DNA of 64,000 nt from an uncultured Coriobacteriales bacterium (GCA_934636245.1 CAKUAI010000010.1:62001-126000); one strand, 5' to 3'. Positions 1 to 8,367 are shown, counted from the first letter of the stretch. The notes: generated from the sequence alone by a model not told the origin. Numbers and translations: made by a program.

Positions 1-441
1 CGTCGACTCTACTCTGTGCCCCATGTGCTCACGCGCCTCATCAATCCCGAACACATCAAGCTGTATCAGCAGCTGGGTCTGGACTACCTATGCGACACCG
101 AGCTTGTGGCTGAGAACATGGTCACGAAGGTGCGTGCACGCAGGGCCCACCACCTCGATACCTACGGCGAGTACGAGGTTCTCTCGTTTACCCTGCATGT
201 GCCGGGCGTCATTCACGTGCGTGACCTCGAGGCTATGGGCGAGGTGCATGTGGCCCTCTTCGAGCACGACGGTGAGCAGTTCCTGGCGGCGCACAACATG
301 TTCTTGCACGACGGCGACACGGTGGTGGCCGTGGCGCACGAAAGTGCCCTGCCGGAGCTGGCCGAGTACATGAAGGGCGAAGCCGAGCAGGCAAAGCCCT
401 CGGCATCGTCTGTCCTCGTGGGCCTTGTAGGAAGGAAGTAG
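1..441 (+). CDS. trkA: TrkA-type potassium uptake regulatory protein, 5' end outside window
   Basis: The reading frame is already open at base 1, so the gene starts upstream. What remains is the last strand of an NAD-binding (KTN/RCK) Rossmann domain and a complete C-terminal TrkA-C domain, 146 residues in all. The segment reading VPHVLTRLINPEH matches the position of ARVNDPRNERIF in the complete paralogue that follows, which places it in the same family. Such proteins sit on the cytoplasmic face of Trk/Ktr potassium channels and gate them in response to nucleotides. It is followed after 3 bases by a second TrkA-type gene, so the two form an operon of single-domain paralogues. No TrkH channel gene is visible; it may lie upstream. 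A GTG at base 16 is an in-frame codon but would remove the Rossmann fold, so it is not the likely start. Confidence 0.85.
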   Translation, partial: RRLYSVPHVLTRLINPEHIKLYQQLGLDYLCDTELVAENMVTKVRARRAHHLDTYGEYEVLSFTLHVPGVIHVRDLEAMGEVHVALFEHDGEQFLAAHNMFLHDGDTVVAVAHESALPELAEYMKGEAEQAKPSASSVLVGLVGRK

Positions 442-444
442 CGC

Positions 445-1116
445 ATGTACTTCGTATTGGGCGGCGGCGGCAAGGTAGGAGAGGCGGCTGCAAAGCTGTT
501 GCTGGCGGCCGGCCACGAGGTTGCCATCGTCGAGAACGACGAGGACCACACCTCGATTCTCGCAGAGCACCTCACGGGCCGCGTGATGGTCATCAAGGGC
601 GACTGCTGCGACACCAAGGCGCTTGTGGACGCCGGCATCATGGACGCCGACGTGTACTGCGCGCTTTCAGGTCATGATGACGACAACCTTGCATCGTGCG
701 AGATCGCCGCAACCCTGTATCGCGTGGCGCGTACGGTCGCGCGCGTCAACGACCCCCGCAACGAGCGCATCTTTGTGAAGATGGGCATCGAGACGGTGAG
801 CTCGACCACGGCCATCGCCAACATGGTGCAGTCGGCCGTGGTGATGTCGTCGGGTGAGCGCAACGTCATGCCGCTGGTGCACGACGGATTCGTCCTCATG
901 GAGGTGCTGACCGCCGGTTTGTCGGGGGGCACCGAGAGTGCTCGCCGCGTGAGCGAGATCGACCTTCCCGGCCAGGCTGCGCTGCTGGCGGTGTGGTCCG
1001 ATGGCGCCTACCGGCCTGTGGCCCCCTCTACGCTCATCACTCCGGGCGCCACGGTGCTCGTTGCCGCGCAGCCTGAAGACGAGCCTGAGGTGCGCCGCGC
1101 CTTGTTTGACCTGTAG
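445..1116 (+). CDS. trkA: TrkA-type potassium uptake regulatory protein
   Basis: A complete 223-residue protein. Residues 1-30 form the glycine-rich nucleotide-binding turn (VLGGGGKVG followed by AIVEND, the acidic residue that holds the ribose). The remainder of the KTN/RCK Rossmann domain runs to about residue 120, and a TrkA-C domain covers about 140-223. It is a cytoplasmic gating subunit of a Trk-type K+ uptake system. The start ATG lies 3 bases after the stop of the upstream paralogue, and GGAAGGAAGTAG serves as ribosome binding site. The partner channel is not in view. Having two separate half-size proteins, rather than one with duplicated domains, fits a heteromeric gating ring; that is inference. 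Confidence 0.92.
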   Translation: MYFVLGGGGKVGEAAAKLLLAAGHEVAIVENDEDHTSILAEHLTGRVMVIKGDCCDTKALVDAGIMDADVYCALSGHDDDNLASCEIAATLYRVARTVARVNDPRNERIFVKMGIETVSSTTAIANMVQSAVVMSSGERNVMPLVHDGFVLMEVLTAGLSGGTESARRVSEIDLPGQAALLAVWSDGAYRPVAPSTLITPGATVLVAAQPEDEPEVRRALFDL

Positions 1117-1156
1117 TGCTTCATTTAGATGAGATCTCTGGTTGTTTAAGCGGTGA

Positions 1157-1191
1157 ATCTGCAACCTTGTCGCTGTTGAACGGTTGCAGAT
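1157..1191. other. Perfect 10-bp inverted repeat between trkA and tRNA-Lys
   Basis: ATCTGCAACC (1157-1166) and GGTTGCAGAT (1182-1191) are perfectly complementary around a 15-base loop. There is no T-run after it, so it is either a Rho-independent-like end without tail or a binding site. It lies 40 bases after the second trkA gene and ends 20 bases before the tRNA-Lys gene. Confidence 0.4.
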
Positions 1192-1211
1192 GAGGTACTA
1201 TCAGCTGATGC

Positions 1212-1287
1212 GGGCCGTTAGCTCAGTTGGCAGAGCAGGGGACTTTTAATCCCAAGGTCGTGGGTTCGACCCCCACACGGCCCACCA
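1212..1287 (+). tRNA. tRNA-Lys (anticodon TTT)
   Basis: A 76-base cloverleaf with the CCA end encoded. The acceptor stem GGGCCGT pairs with ACGGCCC, the D arm is GCTC/GAGC, the anticodon loop is CTTTTAA (TTT, lysine) and the T arm carries GTTCGAC. The top base pair of the anticodon stem is G-A, a mild irregularity. It stands alone upstream of a hairpin terminator and is convergent with a tRNA-Gly gene. Confidence 0.96.
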
Positions 1288-1291
1288 TTGC

Positions 1292-1338
1292 AAAAACGCA
1301 GGTCAGACGGTGTAAATCGTCTGACCTGTTTGCGTTTT
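1292..1338 (+). terminator. Terminator after tRNA-Lys
   Basis: The arms AGGTCAGACG and CGTCTGACCT form a perfect 10-bp stem. It is extended by AAAACGC pairing with GCGTTTT across a 4-base bulge, ending in TTTT. It lies 5 bases beyond the tRNA CCA end. Confidence 0.7.
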
Positions 1339-1365
1339 GGGGCCAAAGTGCAACACAAACGCCAC

Positions 1366-1399
1366 AAAAAAGCGGTCGGTACCCTTGGGATACCGACCG
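1366..1399 (-). terminator. Terminator after tRNA-Gly (minus strand)
   Basis: The stem CGGTCGGTA/TACCGACCG (9 bp, extended by CCC/GGG-type pairing) is preceded on the plus strand by six A residues. Read on the minus strand it is a hairpin followed by TTTTTT, 12 bases downstream of the tRNA-Gly gene. Confidence 0.75.
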
Positions 1400-1411
1400 T
1401 TTGAGATTCGA

Positions 1412-1486
1412 TGGAGCGGGCAACGGGATTCGAACCCGCGAATACCAGCTTGGGAAGCTGGGGCCTTACCGCTTGGCGATGCCCGC
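1412..1486 (-). tRNA. tRNA-Gly (anticodon CCC)
   Basis: A 75-base tRNA on the minus strand with encoded CCA. The acceptor stem is GCGGGCA/TGCCCGC with discriminator T. The anticodon stem CCAGC/GCTGG encloses the loop TTCCCAA, giving anticodon CCC (glycine). The T-arm GTTCGAATC is canonical. It converges with tRNA-Lys, and each gene has its own terminator between them. Confidence 0.95.
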
Positions 1487-1652
1487 ACAAGGCAAAGCAT
1501 ACCATACCTTTGCTCAGGTGAACCCGTATCGTAGAAACAACCGCATTTTGCATCCACAACCCCCAAACGATCATCTCGTTGTCGTATCCTGGGCAGGTAC
1601 CCTTTTGTTTTTAACCACCGCACTATGTGCGGCACGAGCCCAGGGAGGACAT

Positions 1653-2096
1653 ATGCAAAAGAGCGAGATTCTGGAGCTTATCAAGGACGCTATGCGCGCC
1701 AAGGACAAGCCGCGCCTTTCCATCCTGCGTCAGGTCAACGAGGAGTTCAAGAAGATCGAGGTCGACGAGCGTCGCGAGGTCACCGAGGCCGACGTTACCG
1801 CCTGCGTCAAGAAGCTTATCAAGATGACCTCCGAGACGCTGGAGTACTCCCGCAAGGCTGCCACCGACCCTGAGCGTACCGCGATGCTTGAAACGCAGGT
1901 CAAGGTGCTTGAGGAGCTGCTTCCCGCCCAGCTTTCGGGCGATGCGCTCGCAGCCCTCATCGACGAGATCTGCGCGGCGGGTGGCTACACCTCCAAGAAG
2001 GAGATGGGCAAGGTCATGAAGGAGCTTGGGGAGCGCACCCAGGGCAACTTCGACAAGCCGTCTGCGGCCAAGATCCTCGGCGGCAAGCTTGCCTAG
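1653..2096 (+). CDS. GatB/YqeY domain-containing protein
   Basis: A 147-residue protein matching the YqeY family. Its helical N-terminal part begins MQKSEILELIKDAMRAKD, and the C-terminal tail domain (about 95-147) has the typical KEMGKVMKELGERTQGNFD-like stretch also found at the end of GatB, where it contacts tRNA in the amidotransferase. Free-standing YqeY proteins are widespread, but their exact role is not settled. The start was chosen for AGGGAGGAC 4 bases upstream. A short CCGCAC/GTGCGG hairpin (1618-1632) lies just before the ribosome binding site. The next gene, a sortase, appears to overlap its last 8 bases, so the two are probably translationally coupled. Confidence 0.88.
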   Translation: MQKSEILELIKDAMRAKDKPRLSILRQVNEEFKKIEVDERREVTEADVTACVKKLIKMTSETLEYSRKAATDPERTAMLETQVKVLEELLPAQLSGDALAALIDEICAAGGYTSKKEMGKVMKELGERTQGNFDKPSAAKILGGKLA

Positions 2097-3228
2097 CCAG
2101 AGCGGCGGGGACCGCAACCAGTTCAGCCGCTCGAATCCCCAGTATTACACGGCATCGCGTTCTTCGGGCCGACTCTATGGCACTGACGAATTCACCCGTC
2201 AGCAGCCTGCGCAGTCCTCGTATGCCTACGATGACGCGGGGTATGGGATGTCTGACGATGACTATGGGCAGACTCAGCAGTCCTATGGGTATGCCGGTTA
2301 CGACCCAACGCAGCAACAGGCCGCCGTTGGTTTCAACAAGGCGGCATCGAGTCATTTTGCCTCATCGCAGCCTCCTGAGCCCCCGCGCAAGAAGAAGGGC
2401 TCGAAGGGCATGCTCGTGCTCGCGATCCTCCTCCTTGTGGTGGGCCTTGTGACCATCGGCATCGCTGCCAGCATGTATATGAACACGCAGGCCGAGTACG
2501 AGGTGGGTAACCAGGAGTACGCCTCGCTTGTGGAGGAGGCTGTGGAGCAGGACCAGGTGAGCGGCACGCCCACGGTCGACTTCGCTGCCCTGACCTCTCA
2601 GAACCCCGAGATTGTGGGATGGGTGCAGATTCCTGACACGCCGGTGAACTACCCGGTCGCCCAGCACTCCGACAACGACTGGTACCTTGAGCACACCTTC
2701 CTGGGCCAGTACAACCTCGCTGGTTCTGTTTTCATGGATTGTCGCAGCTCCAGTGCGCTGACCGACCGCGTCACCGTCATATACGGCCATCACCTCAAGA
2801 ACGGTGCGATGTTCGCGCGCGTGGCCGACTACTCCGAACAGTCCGAACTCGACACCGTGCGTGAGGTGTACTACGTGACGGCCGACGGCACGCTCCATAC
2901 GCTCCAGCCGCTGTGCTCGCTTGTGGTGTCGGGCTATGACACGGACGTCCTGCAGTTCGATTTTGCCGACGATGCGAGCTTCCAGGCGTATGTGGAATCG
3001 CTCATTTCGCGGTCAAGCGCCTCTGTTGCAGGTGCGACCCCTGCAGGCGTGTCCCACATCTATATACTTTCAACGTGCAGTTATGCAACGGACAACGAGC
3101 GCACCATGCTGGTATGCGTGGAGCGCGACAACTCCGTGCTCTCGCAGGACCAGACGTATCAGCAAGTCGCAGGCATCCAGTCCGCCGCCGACGAGGCAGC
3201 GGGCGTCTCAAACGACGGAGAGGCTTAA
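2089..3228 (+). CDS. Class B sortase
   Basis: A membrane-anchored cysteine transpeptidase that would link surface proteins to the cell wall or to pili. A cytoplasmic tail of about 100 residues rich in Gln, Ser, Tyr and Asp is followed by a basic patch (RKKKGSK), one membrane helix (GMLVLAILLLVVGLVTIGIA) and an outward catalytic domain. The sortase signature is clear: the YGHHL histidine, the STCSY cysteine and a following arginine (NERTMLVCVER). YGHHLKNGAMF is typical of class B. The start is uncertain. TTG at 2089 (MPSQSGGD) overlaps the yqeY stop by 8 bases and keeps the compositionally uniform tail. ATG at 2248 is the first ATG, and TTG 2026 is further upstream. No LPxTG-type substrate was seen in the window. 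Confidence 0.85.
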   Translation: MPSQSGGDRNQFSRSNPQYYTASRSSGRLYGTDEFTRQQPAQSSYAYDDAGYGMSDDDYGQTQQSYGYAGYDPTQQQAAVGFNKAASSHFASSQPPEPPRKKKGSKGMLVLAILLLVVGLVTIGIAASMYMNTQAEYEVGNQEYASLVEEAVEQDQVSGTPTVDFAALTSQNPEIVGWVQIPDTPVNYPVAQHSDNDWYLEHTFLGQYNLAGSVFMDCRSSSALTDRVTVIYGHHLKNGAMFARVADYSEQSELDTVREVYYVTADGTLHTLQPLCSLVVSGYDTDVLQFDFADDASFQAYVESLISRSSASVAGATPAGVSHIYILSTCSYATDNERTMLVCVERDNSVLSQDQTYQQVAGIQSAADEAAGVSNDGEA

Positions 3229-3235
3229 AAGGAAC

Positions 3236-4771
3236 ATGTACCCCGCAGACGAGCTCGACGACCTGTTCGACCCCAACGCCCCGGCGGATCATCCTGAGGA
3301 GGAATGCGGCGTTTTCGGCGTGTGGGCTCCGGGCAAGGACGTTGCCCGCATGACCTACTTCGCCCTGCACGCCCTGCAGCATCGCGGTCAGGAATCGGCC
3401 GGCATCGCCATCGGCGACGGCTCCACGGTGCTCGTGCGCAAGGACGAGGGCCTTGTGACCCAGGTGTTTTCCGACAGCGACATCGCCAGCCTCAAGGGCG
3501 ACCTGGCCATCGGCCATGTGCGCTACGGCACAGCGGGTGGCCGCGGTTGGGCCGGCTCCCAGCCCCACCTGTCCACCATCGGCGACGTCATCATCGCCCT
3601 GGCCCACAACGGCACGCTCGTGAACTTCGACTCGCTGCGCCGTCAGCTCATCGACCTGGGCGTTCCCTTCATGAGCAACACCGACTCCGAGGTGGCCACG
3701 CGTCTCATCGGCTACTTCACGCAGAACACGAGGCACATCCGCGAGGGTATCCGTTGCACGATGGAGCTGCTCGAGGGCGCCTATGCCATGGTGCTCATCA
3801 ACGGCGAGTCGCTCTATGCCTTCCGCGACCCCAACGGCATCCGTCCGCTCGTGCTGGGCAAGCTGCCCAACGACGCCGGCTGGTGCGTGGCAAGCGAGAC
3901 CTGCGCCTTCGACATCCTGGGTGCCGAGTTTGTGCGCGAGGTGGAACCCGGCGAGGTGCTGCGCATCAACGCCGAGGGTCTCGTGAGCGAGCGTGCGGTG
4001 CCTGCGCGCAAGAAGGCCCTGTGCATCTTCGAGCACGTGTACTTCGCGCGTCCCGACTCCGTCATGGACGGTGCCACCGTGCAGTCGATGCGTGTGAAGA
4101 TGGGCGAGCGGTTGGCATGCGAGAGCGCTGTCGAGGCTGACCTCGTCATCGGCGTGCCCGACTCGGGCCTTCCTGGGGCCGAGGGCTTCTCCCGTGCTAG
4201 CGGCATCCCGTGCCGCACCGGCTTCGTGAAGAACCGCTATGTGGGCCGCACGTTCATCCAACCCACGCAGGAGATGCGCGAGCTGGGCGTGCGCCTCAAG
4301 CTCAACCCCCTGCGCGAGACCATCGAGGGCAAGCGCGTCGTCGTCGTGGACGACTCCATCGTGCGCGGTACCACCTCCAAGCAGATCGTTCGCATGCTGC
4401 GCGAGGCCGGCGCGACCGAGGTGCACATGCGCATCGTGAGCCCCGAGGTCAAGTGGCCCTGCTTCTACGGCATCGACACCGACACGCAGGACCAGCTCAT
4501 CTCCGCCCGCAAGACCCCCGAGGAGGTCTGTGAGTGGATCGGTGCCGACAGCCTGGCGTTCTTGAGCGTTGAGGGCCTGCTTTCGTGCGTGCCCGAGGGC
4601 GGCTACTGCTGCTCGTGCTTCGACGGCGCCTATCCCGTCGAGATTCCGGCGGTGTTCTCGCAGGGTAAGTTCCTCGATGGTTACACCCCCAACAACCTGA
4701 CCAAGGCTTCGGCAAACAGCCACCGCAGCGTGAGCGATGTCGCCCGCGAGATTGAAAAGGAGTACGAGTAA
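3236..4771 (+). CDS. purF: Amidophosphoribosyltransferase (purine step 1)
   Basis: Transfers the amide nitrogen of glutamine to PRPP, giving phosphoribosylamine, the committed step of purine synthesis. The protein has 511 residues. The class II glutaminase nucleophile is Cys24 (EECGVFG), preceded by a 23-residue propeptide that must be cleaved. The phosphoribosyltransferase PRPP loop is VVVVDDSIVRGTTS. A C-terminal cysteine cluster (YCCSCFDGAYP, plus an upstream Cys) matches the oxygen-labile [4Fe-4S] form known from Bacillus subtilis, fitting an anaerobe. The ribosome binding site AAAAGGAAC precedes the ATG by 1-2 bases after a 7-base gap from the sortase stop. It begins the purF-purM-purN operon; purM follows directly. 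Confidence 0.97.
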   Translation: MYPADELDDLFDPNAPADHPEEECGVFGVWAPGKDVARMTYFALHALQHRGQESAGIAIGDGSTVLVRKDEGLVTQVFSDSDIASLKGDLAIGHVRYGTAGGRGWAGSQPHLSTIGDVIIALAHNGTLVNFDSLRRQLIDLGVPFMSNTDSEVATRLIGYFTQNTRHIREGIRCTMELLEGAYAMVLINGESLYAFRDPNGIRPLVLGKLPNDAGWCVASETCAFDILGAEFVREVEPGEVLRINAEGLVSERAVPARKKALCIFEHVYFARPDSVMDGATVQSMRVKMGERLACESAVEADLVIGVPDSGLPGAEGFSRASGIPCRTGFVKNRYVGRTFIQPTQEMRELGVRLKLNPLRETIEGKRVVVVDDSIVRGTTSKQIVRMLREAGATEVHMRIVSPEVKWPCFYGIDTDTQDQLISARKTPEEVCEWIGADSLAFLSVEGLLSCVPEGGYCCSCFDGAYPVEIPAVFSQGKFLDGYTPNNLTKASANSHRSVSDVAREIEKEYE

Positions 4772-5830
4772 ATGGACAGCGCAAAGCAGCAGTTCACCTA
4801 CAAGGACGCCGGCGTCGACACCACCGAGGGTGCCCGCGCGGTTGACGCCATCAAGGCATGCGTCGCCACCACGAAGCGTCCCGAGGTCATCGGCGGTCTG
4901 GGCGGTTTCGGCGGCCTGTTCAGCGCCGCCAAGCTGAAGGACATGGCTGACCCCGTGCTCGTGAGCGGCACCGACGGTGTCGGCACGAAGCTGCGCCTGG
5001 CCCAGCTGTTCGACCGTCATGAGACTGTGGGCATCGATCTGGTCGCCATGTGCGTCAACGACCTGCTTGCCTCGGGCGCCGAGCCCCTCTTCTTCCTCGA
5101 CTACATCGCCATCGGCCACATCGAGGCCGAACACGTCGCCCAGATTGTGGGTGGCATCGCCGAGGGCTGCCGTCAGGCCGGTAGCGCCCTTGTGGGCGGC
5201 GAGATGGCCGAGCATCCTGGCGTCATGGCCAAGGACGACTACGACCTCGCCGGCTTCTGCGTGGGCGTTGTTGACCGCCTCAAGATGATCCTGCCCGAGA
5301 TGGTGCAGGAGGGCGACGCCATCCTGGGCATCGCCTCTTCGGGCCTGCACTCCAACGGCTACTCGCTGGCCCGCCGCGTGCTCATCGACGAGAGTGCTGA
5401 CCTTTCGCAGTACACCGCTCCCCAGGACCGCTTCGGCGGCGAGAGCCTGGTCGACGCGATGCTCAAGCCCACGCGCATCTACGTCAAGCCCATCCTCGGC
5501 CTGCTTGAGGCCGGTCTTCCCGTGCACGGCGTGGCCCACATCACCGGCGGCGGCATCACCGAGAACCTCAACCGCGTGCTTCCTGAGAATCTCGACGCCG
5601 AGGTCGAGTGGGGCACCTGGGACGTGCCCCCTGTGGTGCAGGCTGCCGTGGAGGCCGCCAACCTCTCCGACACCGAGGCATACCGCACGTTCAACATGGG
5701 CGTGGGCATGTGCGTGGTGTGCGACCCCGACGCGGTCGACGACATCGCCGAGTCGCTCACCGCTGCCGGCGAGACCGTCTTCCCCGTGGGTCGCATCGTC
5801 AAGGGTACCGGCCAGGTCATCTACAAGTAA
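4772..5830 (+). CDS. purM: Phosphoribosylformylglycinamidine cyclo-ligase (AIR synthetase)
   Basis: Catalyses ATP-dependent ring closure of FGAM to aminoimidazole ribotide. The 352-residue length is normal for PurM. Typical motifs are GGFGG near residue 47, SGTDGVGTKLRLAQ (ATP/phosphate loop) and SSGLHSNGYSLAR. The ATG follows the purF stop with no gap (TAA then ATG), with AAAAGGAG in the purF end as ribosome binding site, so the genes are coupled. The substrate comes from PurL, which is encoded about 42 kb further on in this window. Confidence 0.97.
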   Translation: MDSAKQQFTYKDAGVDTTEGARAVDAIKACVATTKRPEVIGGLGGFGGLFSAAKLKDMADPVLVSGTDGVGTKLRLAQLFDRHETVGIDLVAMCVNDLLASGAEPLFFLDYIAIGHIEAEHVAQIVGGIAEGCRQAGSALVGGEMAEHPGVMAKDDYDLAGFCVGVVDRLKMILPEMVQEGDAILGIASSGLHSNGYSLARRVLIDESADLSQYTAPQDRFGGESLVDAMLKPTRIYVKPILGLLEAGLPVHGVAHITGGGITENLNRVLPENLDAEVEWGTWDVPPVVQAAVEAANLSDTEAYRTFNMGVGMCVVCDPDAVDDIAESLTAAGETVFPVGRIVKGTGQVIYK

Positions 5831-5841
5831 GGGGCATACCA

Positions 5842-6453
5842 GTGACTGTCAAGCTCGGCGTCCTTATCTCCGGTTCGGGCACGAACCTGCAGGCCATTAT
5901 CGACCGCATCGCTGACGGGTCCCTTGATGCCAGCATCGAGATCGTCATCGCGAGCCGCGAGAGCGCCTATGGCCTCAAGCGTGCTGCCCAGGCCAACATC
6001 CCCACGATGTCGCTCACGCCCGACCTGTACCGTGCCGACCCCATCGCGGCCGACGAGGTCATCGCTACCGCGCTGCTTGACCATGGCGTGGACTACGTCA
6101 TCATGGCCGGTTACATGCGCATGGTGCGCGAGCCGCTGCTTGAGGCGTTCCCCAACCGCATCGTGAACCTGCACCCGGCATTGCTACCTGCCTTCAAGGG
6201 GGCCCATGCCATTCAGGATGCCTACGAGCGCGGCGTGAAGGTGACGGGCGTCACGGTGCACTTCGCCAACGCCGACTACGACTGCGGCCCCATCATCGCC
6301 CAGCAGCCGGTCGTCGTGCGTGAGGGCATGACCTGCGATGAGCTTGAGGCTGCCATCCACGAGGTGGAGCACGAGCTGTACCCGGCCGTCATCCAGCTGC
6401 TTGCCGAGGACCGAGTGCACGTGTGCCCCGACAACAAGGTGAAGATCGACTAG
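5842..6453 (+). CDS. purN: Phosphoribosylglycinamide formyltransferase
   Basis: Transfers a formyl group from 10-formyl-tetrahydrofolate to GAR. The 203-residue protein has the phosphate-binding loop SGSGTNLQAI at the N-terminus and the catalytic asparagine and histidine in RIVNLHPALLPAF. The catalytic aspartate is in ADYDCGPII. The start is GTG at 5842, preceded by AAGGGGCATACCA, 11 bases after the purM stop. It is the last gene of the purFMN run, and a strong bidirectional hairpin follows 22 bases later. Confidence 0.96.
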   Translation: MTVKLGVLISGSGTNLQAIIDRIADGSLDASIEIVIASRESAYGLKRAAQANIPTMSLTPDLYRADPIAADEVIATALLDHGVDYVIMAGYMRMVREPLLEAFPNRIVNLHPALLPAFKGAHAIQDAYERGVKVTGVTVHFANADYDCGPIIAQQPVVVREGMTCDELEAAIHEVEHELYPAVIQLLAEDRVHVCPDNKVKID

Positions 6454-6475
6454 GTTTGCCTGCTTATAAGGTATG

Positions 6476-6512
6476 AAAAAAGCCCTGGGAACGCCGTGTT
6501 CCCAGGGCTTTT
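6476..6512. terminator. Bidirectional terminator between purN and the RNA methyltransferase
   Basis: AAAAAGCCCTGGGAAC pairs with GTTCCCAGGGCTTTT around a short loop: a perfect stem with A-run on one side and T-run on the other. It serves purN (plus) and the convergent methyltransferase gene (minus). Confidence 0.9.
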
Positions 6513-6538
6513 GGCGTACTTAGGGGAGAATGGGCGAC

Positions 6539-7939
6539 CTAGCGCTTGCCGCCGCGCTCGTCCTTGTGGGAGTTGCGACGATGGCCGAACTGGTTGCGCG
6601 GCGCGCGCTCAAGCAGCACGACGTTCTCGACATGGTCGGTGTGGGGGAACATGTCGACCGGGCAGATGCGCTTGATGCGATAGCCGTTGTGCACGAGGTG
6701 CTTGATGTCGCGAATCTGCGTCTTGGGATCGCAGCTGATGTAGACGACACGGCGCGGCCCCAGGCGGCTGAGGTTTGCCAGGAAGGCCTGGCTGGAGCCG
6801 GCGCGGGGCGGGTCCATGAACACGACGTCGAGCTCTTCGCCGCGACGGGCCATGCGAGCAAACTCGCTGCCGGCGTCGGCGGCCACGAACGTGGCGTTGT
6901 CGATGCCGTTGATCTGAGCGTTGATCTCGGCGTCCTTCACGGCCTCGGCGTTGCGCTCGATGCCGATGAGCTCGGCGCCGCTTGCCTTGGCTGCCACGAT
7001 GCCGATGGTGCCGGTTCCGCAGTAGGCGTCGCCGATGCGGTCGGAGCTGCGCAGGTCGGCCATCTCAACGGCCAGCTCGTAGAGGGCCTCCGCGGCGATG
7101 GGGTTGGTCTGGTAGAACGAGCTCGAGGAGATGCGGAAGCGGCACCCGCACAGCTCGTCCTCGATGTAGCCCGGGCCGAAGAGCACCTTCTCCTCCTTGC
7201 CCAGGATGACGCTCGTACGCTCGGTGTTGGTGTTGAGCACGACCGTGGTGATCTCGGGGTGGGCGCTCAGAATGGCGTCGACGAACGCCTCGGGCAGCGT
7301 GGTCGCGTTGCACACGAGCGTGAGCATGATCTCGTCGGTGGCGTGGGCGATGCGCACGAGGGCGTAGCGCACCGTGCCCGTGCAGGTCTTCTCGCTGTAG
7401 GGGGTCACGCCGTAATCGGGCATGAGACGGGCGACCGTGCCGATGATGGGGCGGGCGGCGGGATCCTCGACCATGCACTGTTTGCAAGGCACGATCCAGT
7501 GGCTGCCCTTCTCAAAGATGCCCCAGCGCACGGTGGGGTTGCCGTTCTTGTCTTTGCCAGGAGCCAGGGGCAGCTGCACCTTGTTGCGGTAGCCGCGCGG
7601 GTCGATCATGCACATGAGCGGCTCGACCTCAACGGGGTAGTCGGCAAAGAGTTCCTCGATGTAGTCTTGCTTGCGCTCGAGCTGCATGTCGTAGGGCATG
7701 GCGAGCCACTCGCAGCCGCCGCAGCGCTCGGCAACGGGGCAGTGCACGGTCACGCGCTGCTCGAGCAGCTCGTGGTGGTCGTACTTCTCGGCTGGCTTTG
7801 CGGGCTCGTCCTCTTCATCGGCCCAGCGGTCGGCACCCTCATTGCCCTCGAAGGGGAAGCCGTCGTCGAAGCCGCGGCCCTCGTCGTCGCTGGGGGGCTG
7901 CCAGTCGTAGCCGTAGTCGTCGTCAAATTCGTTGCTCAT
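6539..7939 (-). CDS. RNA (uracil-5-)-methyltransferase, TrmA/RlmD family
   Basis: SAM-dependent enzyme that makes 5-methyluridine in 23S rRNA or tRNA. The protein has 466 residues. After an acidic N-terminal stretch of about 60 residues there is a cysteine set (CPVAERCGGC plus CKQC) that in RlmD/RumA binds a [4Fe-4S] cluster. A central domain precedes a Rossmann methyltransferase fold with DAYCGTGTIGI (SAM loop), MDPPRAG and the catalytic cysteine in YISCDPKT. The start is the ATG with AAGGAGAGAG just upstream; a longer frame reaching further upstream lacks support. The Fe-S cysteines favour an RlmD-like role, but the target base cannot be told from sequence alone. Confidence 0.9.
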   Translation of the reverse strand: MSNEFDDDYGYDWQPPSDDEGRGFDDGFPFEGNEGADRWADEEDEPAKPAEKYDHHELLEQRVTVHCPVAERCGGCEWLAMPYDMQLERKQDYIEELFADYPVEVEPLMCMIDPRGYRNKVQLPLAPGKDKNGNPTVRWGIFEKGSHWIVPCKQCMVEDPAARPIIGTVARLMPDYGVTPYSEKTCTGTVRYALVRIAHATDEIMLTLVCNATTLPEAFVDAILSAHPEITTVVLNTNTERTSVILGKEEKVLFGPGYIEDELCGCRFRISSSSFYQTNPIAAEALYELAVEMADLRSSDRIGDAYCGTGTIGIVAAKASGAELIGIERNAEAVKDAEINAQINGIDNATFVAADAGSEFARMARRGEELDVVFMDPPRAGSSQAFLANLSRLGPRRVVYISCDPKTQIRDIKHLVHNGYRIKRICPVDMFPHTDHVENVVLLERAPRNQFGHRRNSHKDERGGKR

Positions 7940-8057
7940 ATGGTTCTCTCTCCTTTTGGGCCGTGCATCCCGGTGTGCGACGGTCGTGTTCGACATGCGC
8001 TCAACGCGCCTGCGTGCGGCTTGCTCCGGGCTGGGCCGCGTGCTGGGGTGCAGTGTA

Positions 8058-8237
8058 TCAGGCGTGGGCCTCTTCGTCGTGGCCGTCCTGTGTCTGCACG
8101 GTCTCTGCCGCAGCGGCCTTGTCGGGATTTTCCTGCTCGGCCTGCGCCTGCTGCTGCCTCTCGCGGTATTCGGCACGAATCTTCTCCGTGCGCTCCCTGT
8201 ACAGCTCGATGCGCTTGTTCATGGCTCGGATGTCCAT
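8058..8237 (-). CDS. Small hydrophilic protein of unknown function
   Basis: A 59-residue, highly charged protein (MDIRAMNKRIELYRERTEKI...), predicted to be helical and possibly a coiled coil, with an Ala/Gln/Glu-rich tail. Support comes from a good ribosome binding site (GGAAGGGAG) upstream of the ATG and a TACAAT -10-like box about 34 bases upstream (8271-8276, minus strand). It reads in the same direction as the methyltransferase 118 bases downstream and may be cotranscribed with it. No family is recognised. It is divergent from lysC, sharing the intergenic region that carries a 12-bp palindrome. Confidence 0.6.
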   Translation of the reverse strand: MDIRAMNKRIELYRERTEKIRAEYRERQQQAQAEQENPDKAAAAETVQTQDGHDEEAHA

Positions 8238-8297
8238 GGTTCTCCCTTCCTCGGCCCGACAGATGCGCCTATTGTAGCGCCCAGATATCACAGGTGT

Positions 8298-8309
8298 ATC
8301 ACATGTGAT
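8298..8309. promoter_or_regulatory. Perfect 12-bp palindrome ATCACATGTGAT in divergent promoter region
   Basis: A self-complementary ATCACATGTGAT lies between the small minus-strand gene and lysC, with a second partial copy (ATCACAGGTG) just before it. The position fits an operator for one or both genes. The regulator is unknown. Confidence 0.4.
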
Positions 8310-8367
8310 GCGAAGGTGTTTCCATCTGCTGTCAAAATCGTGCCGCACTGCGGTCTTGGCCTATACT

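Noticed and set aside
1227..1652. Coding frame extending the YqeY gene upstream through both tRNAs
   Set aside because: It would translate two tRNA genes and their terminators. The ATG at 1653 has a good ribosome binding site and gives the normal family length.
3002..5539. Minus-strand frame of 845 codons opposite purF/purM
   Set aside because: The plus strand carries clear purine genes; the antisense protein has shadow composition and no ribosome binding site.
7940..8176. N-terminal extension of the RNA methyltransferase to 545 residues
   Set aside because: The extension is Arg/Pro/Thr-rich and unlike the family, while the ATG at 7939 has a strong ribosome binding site.
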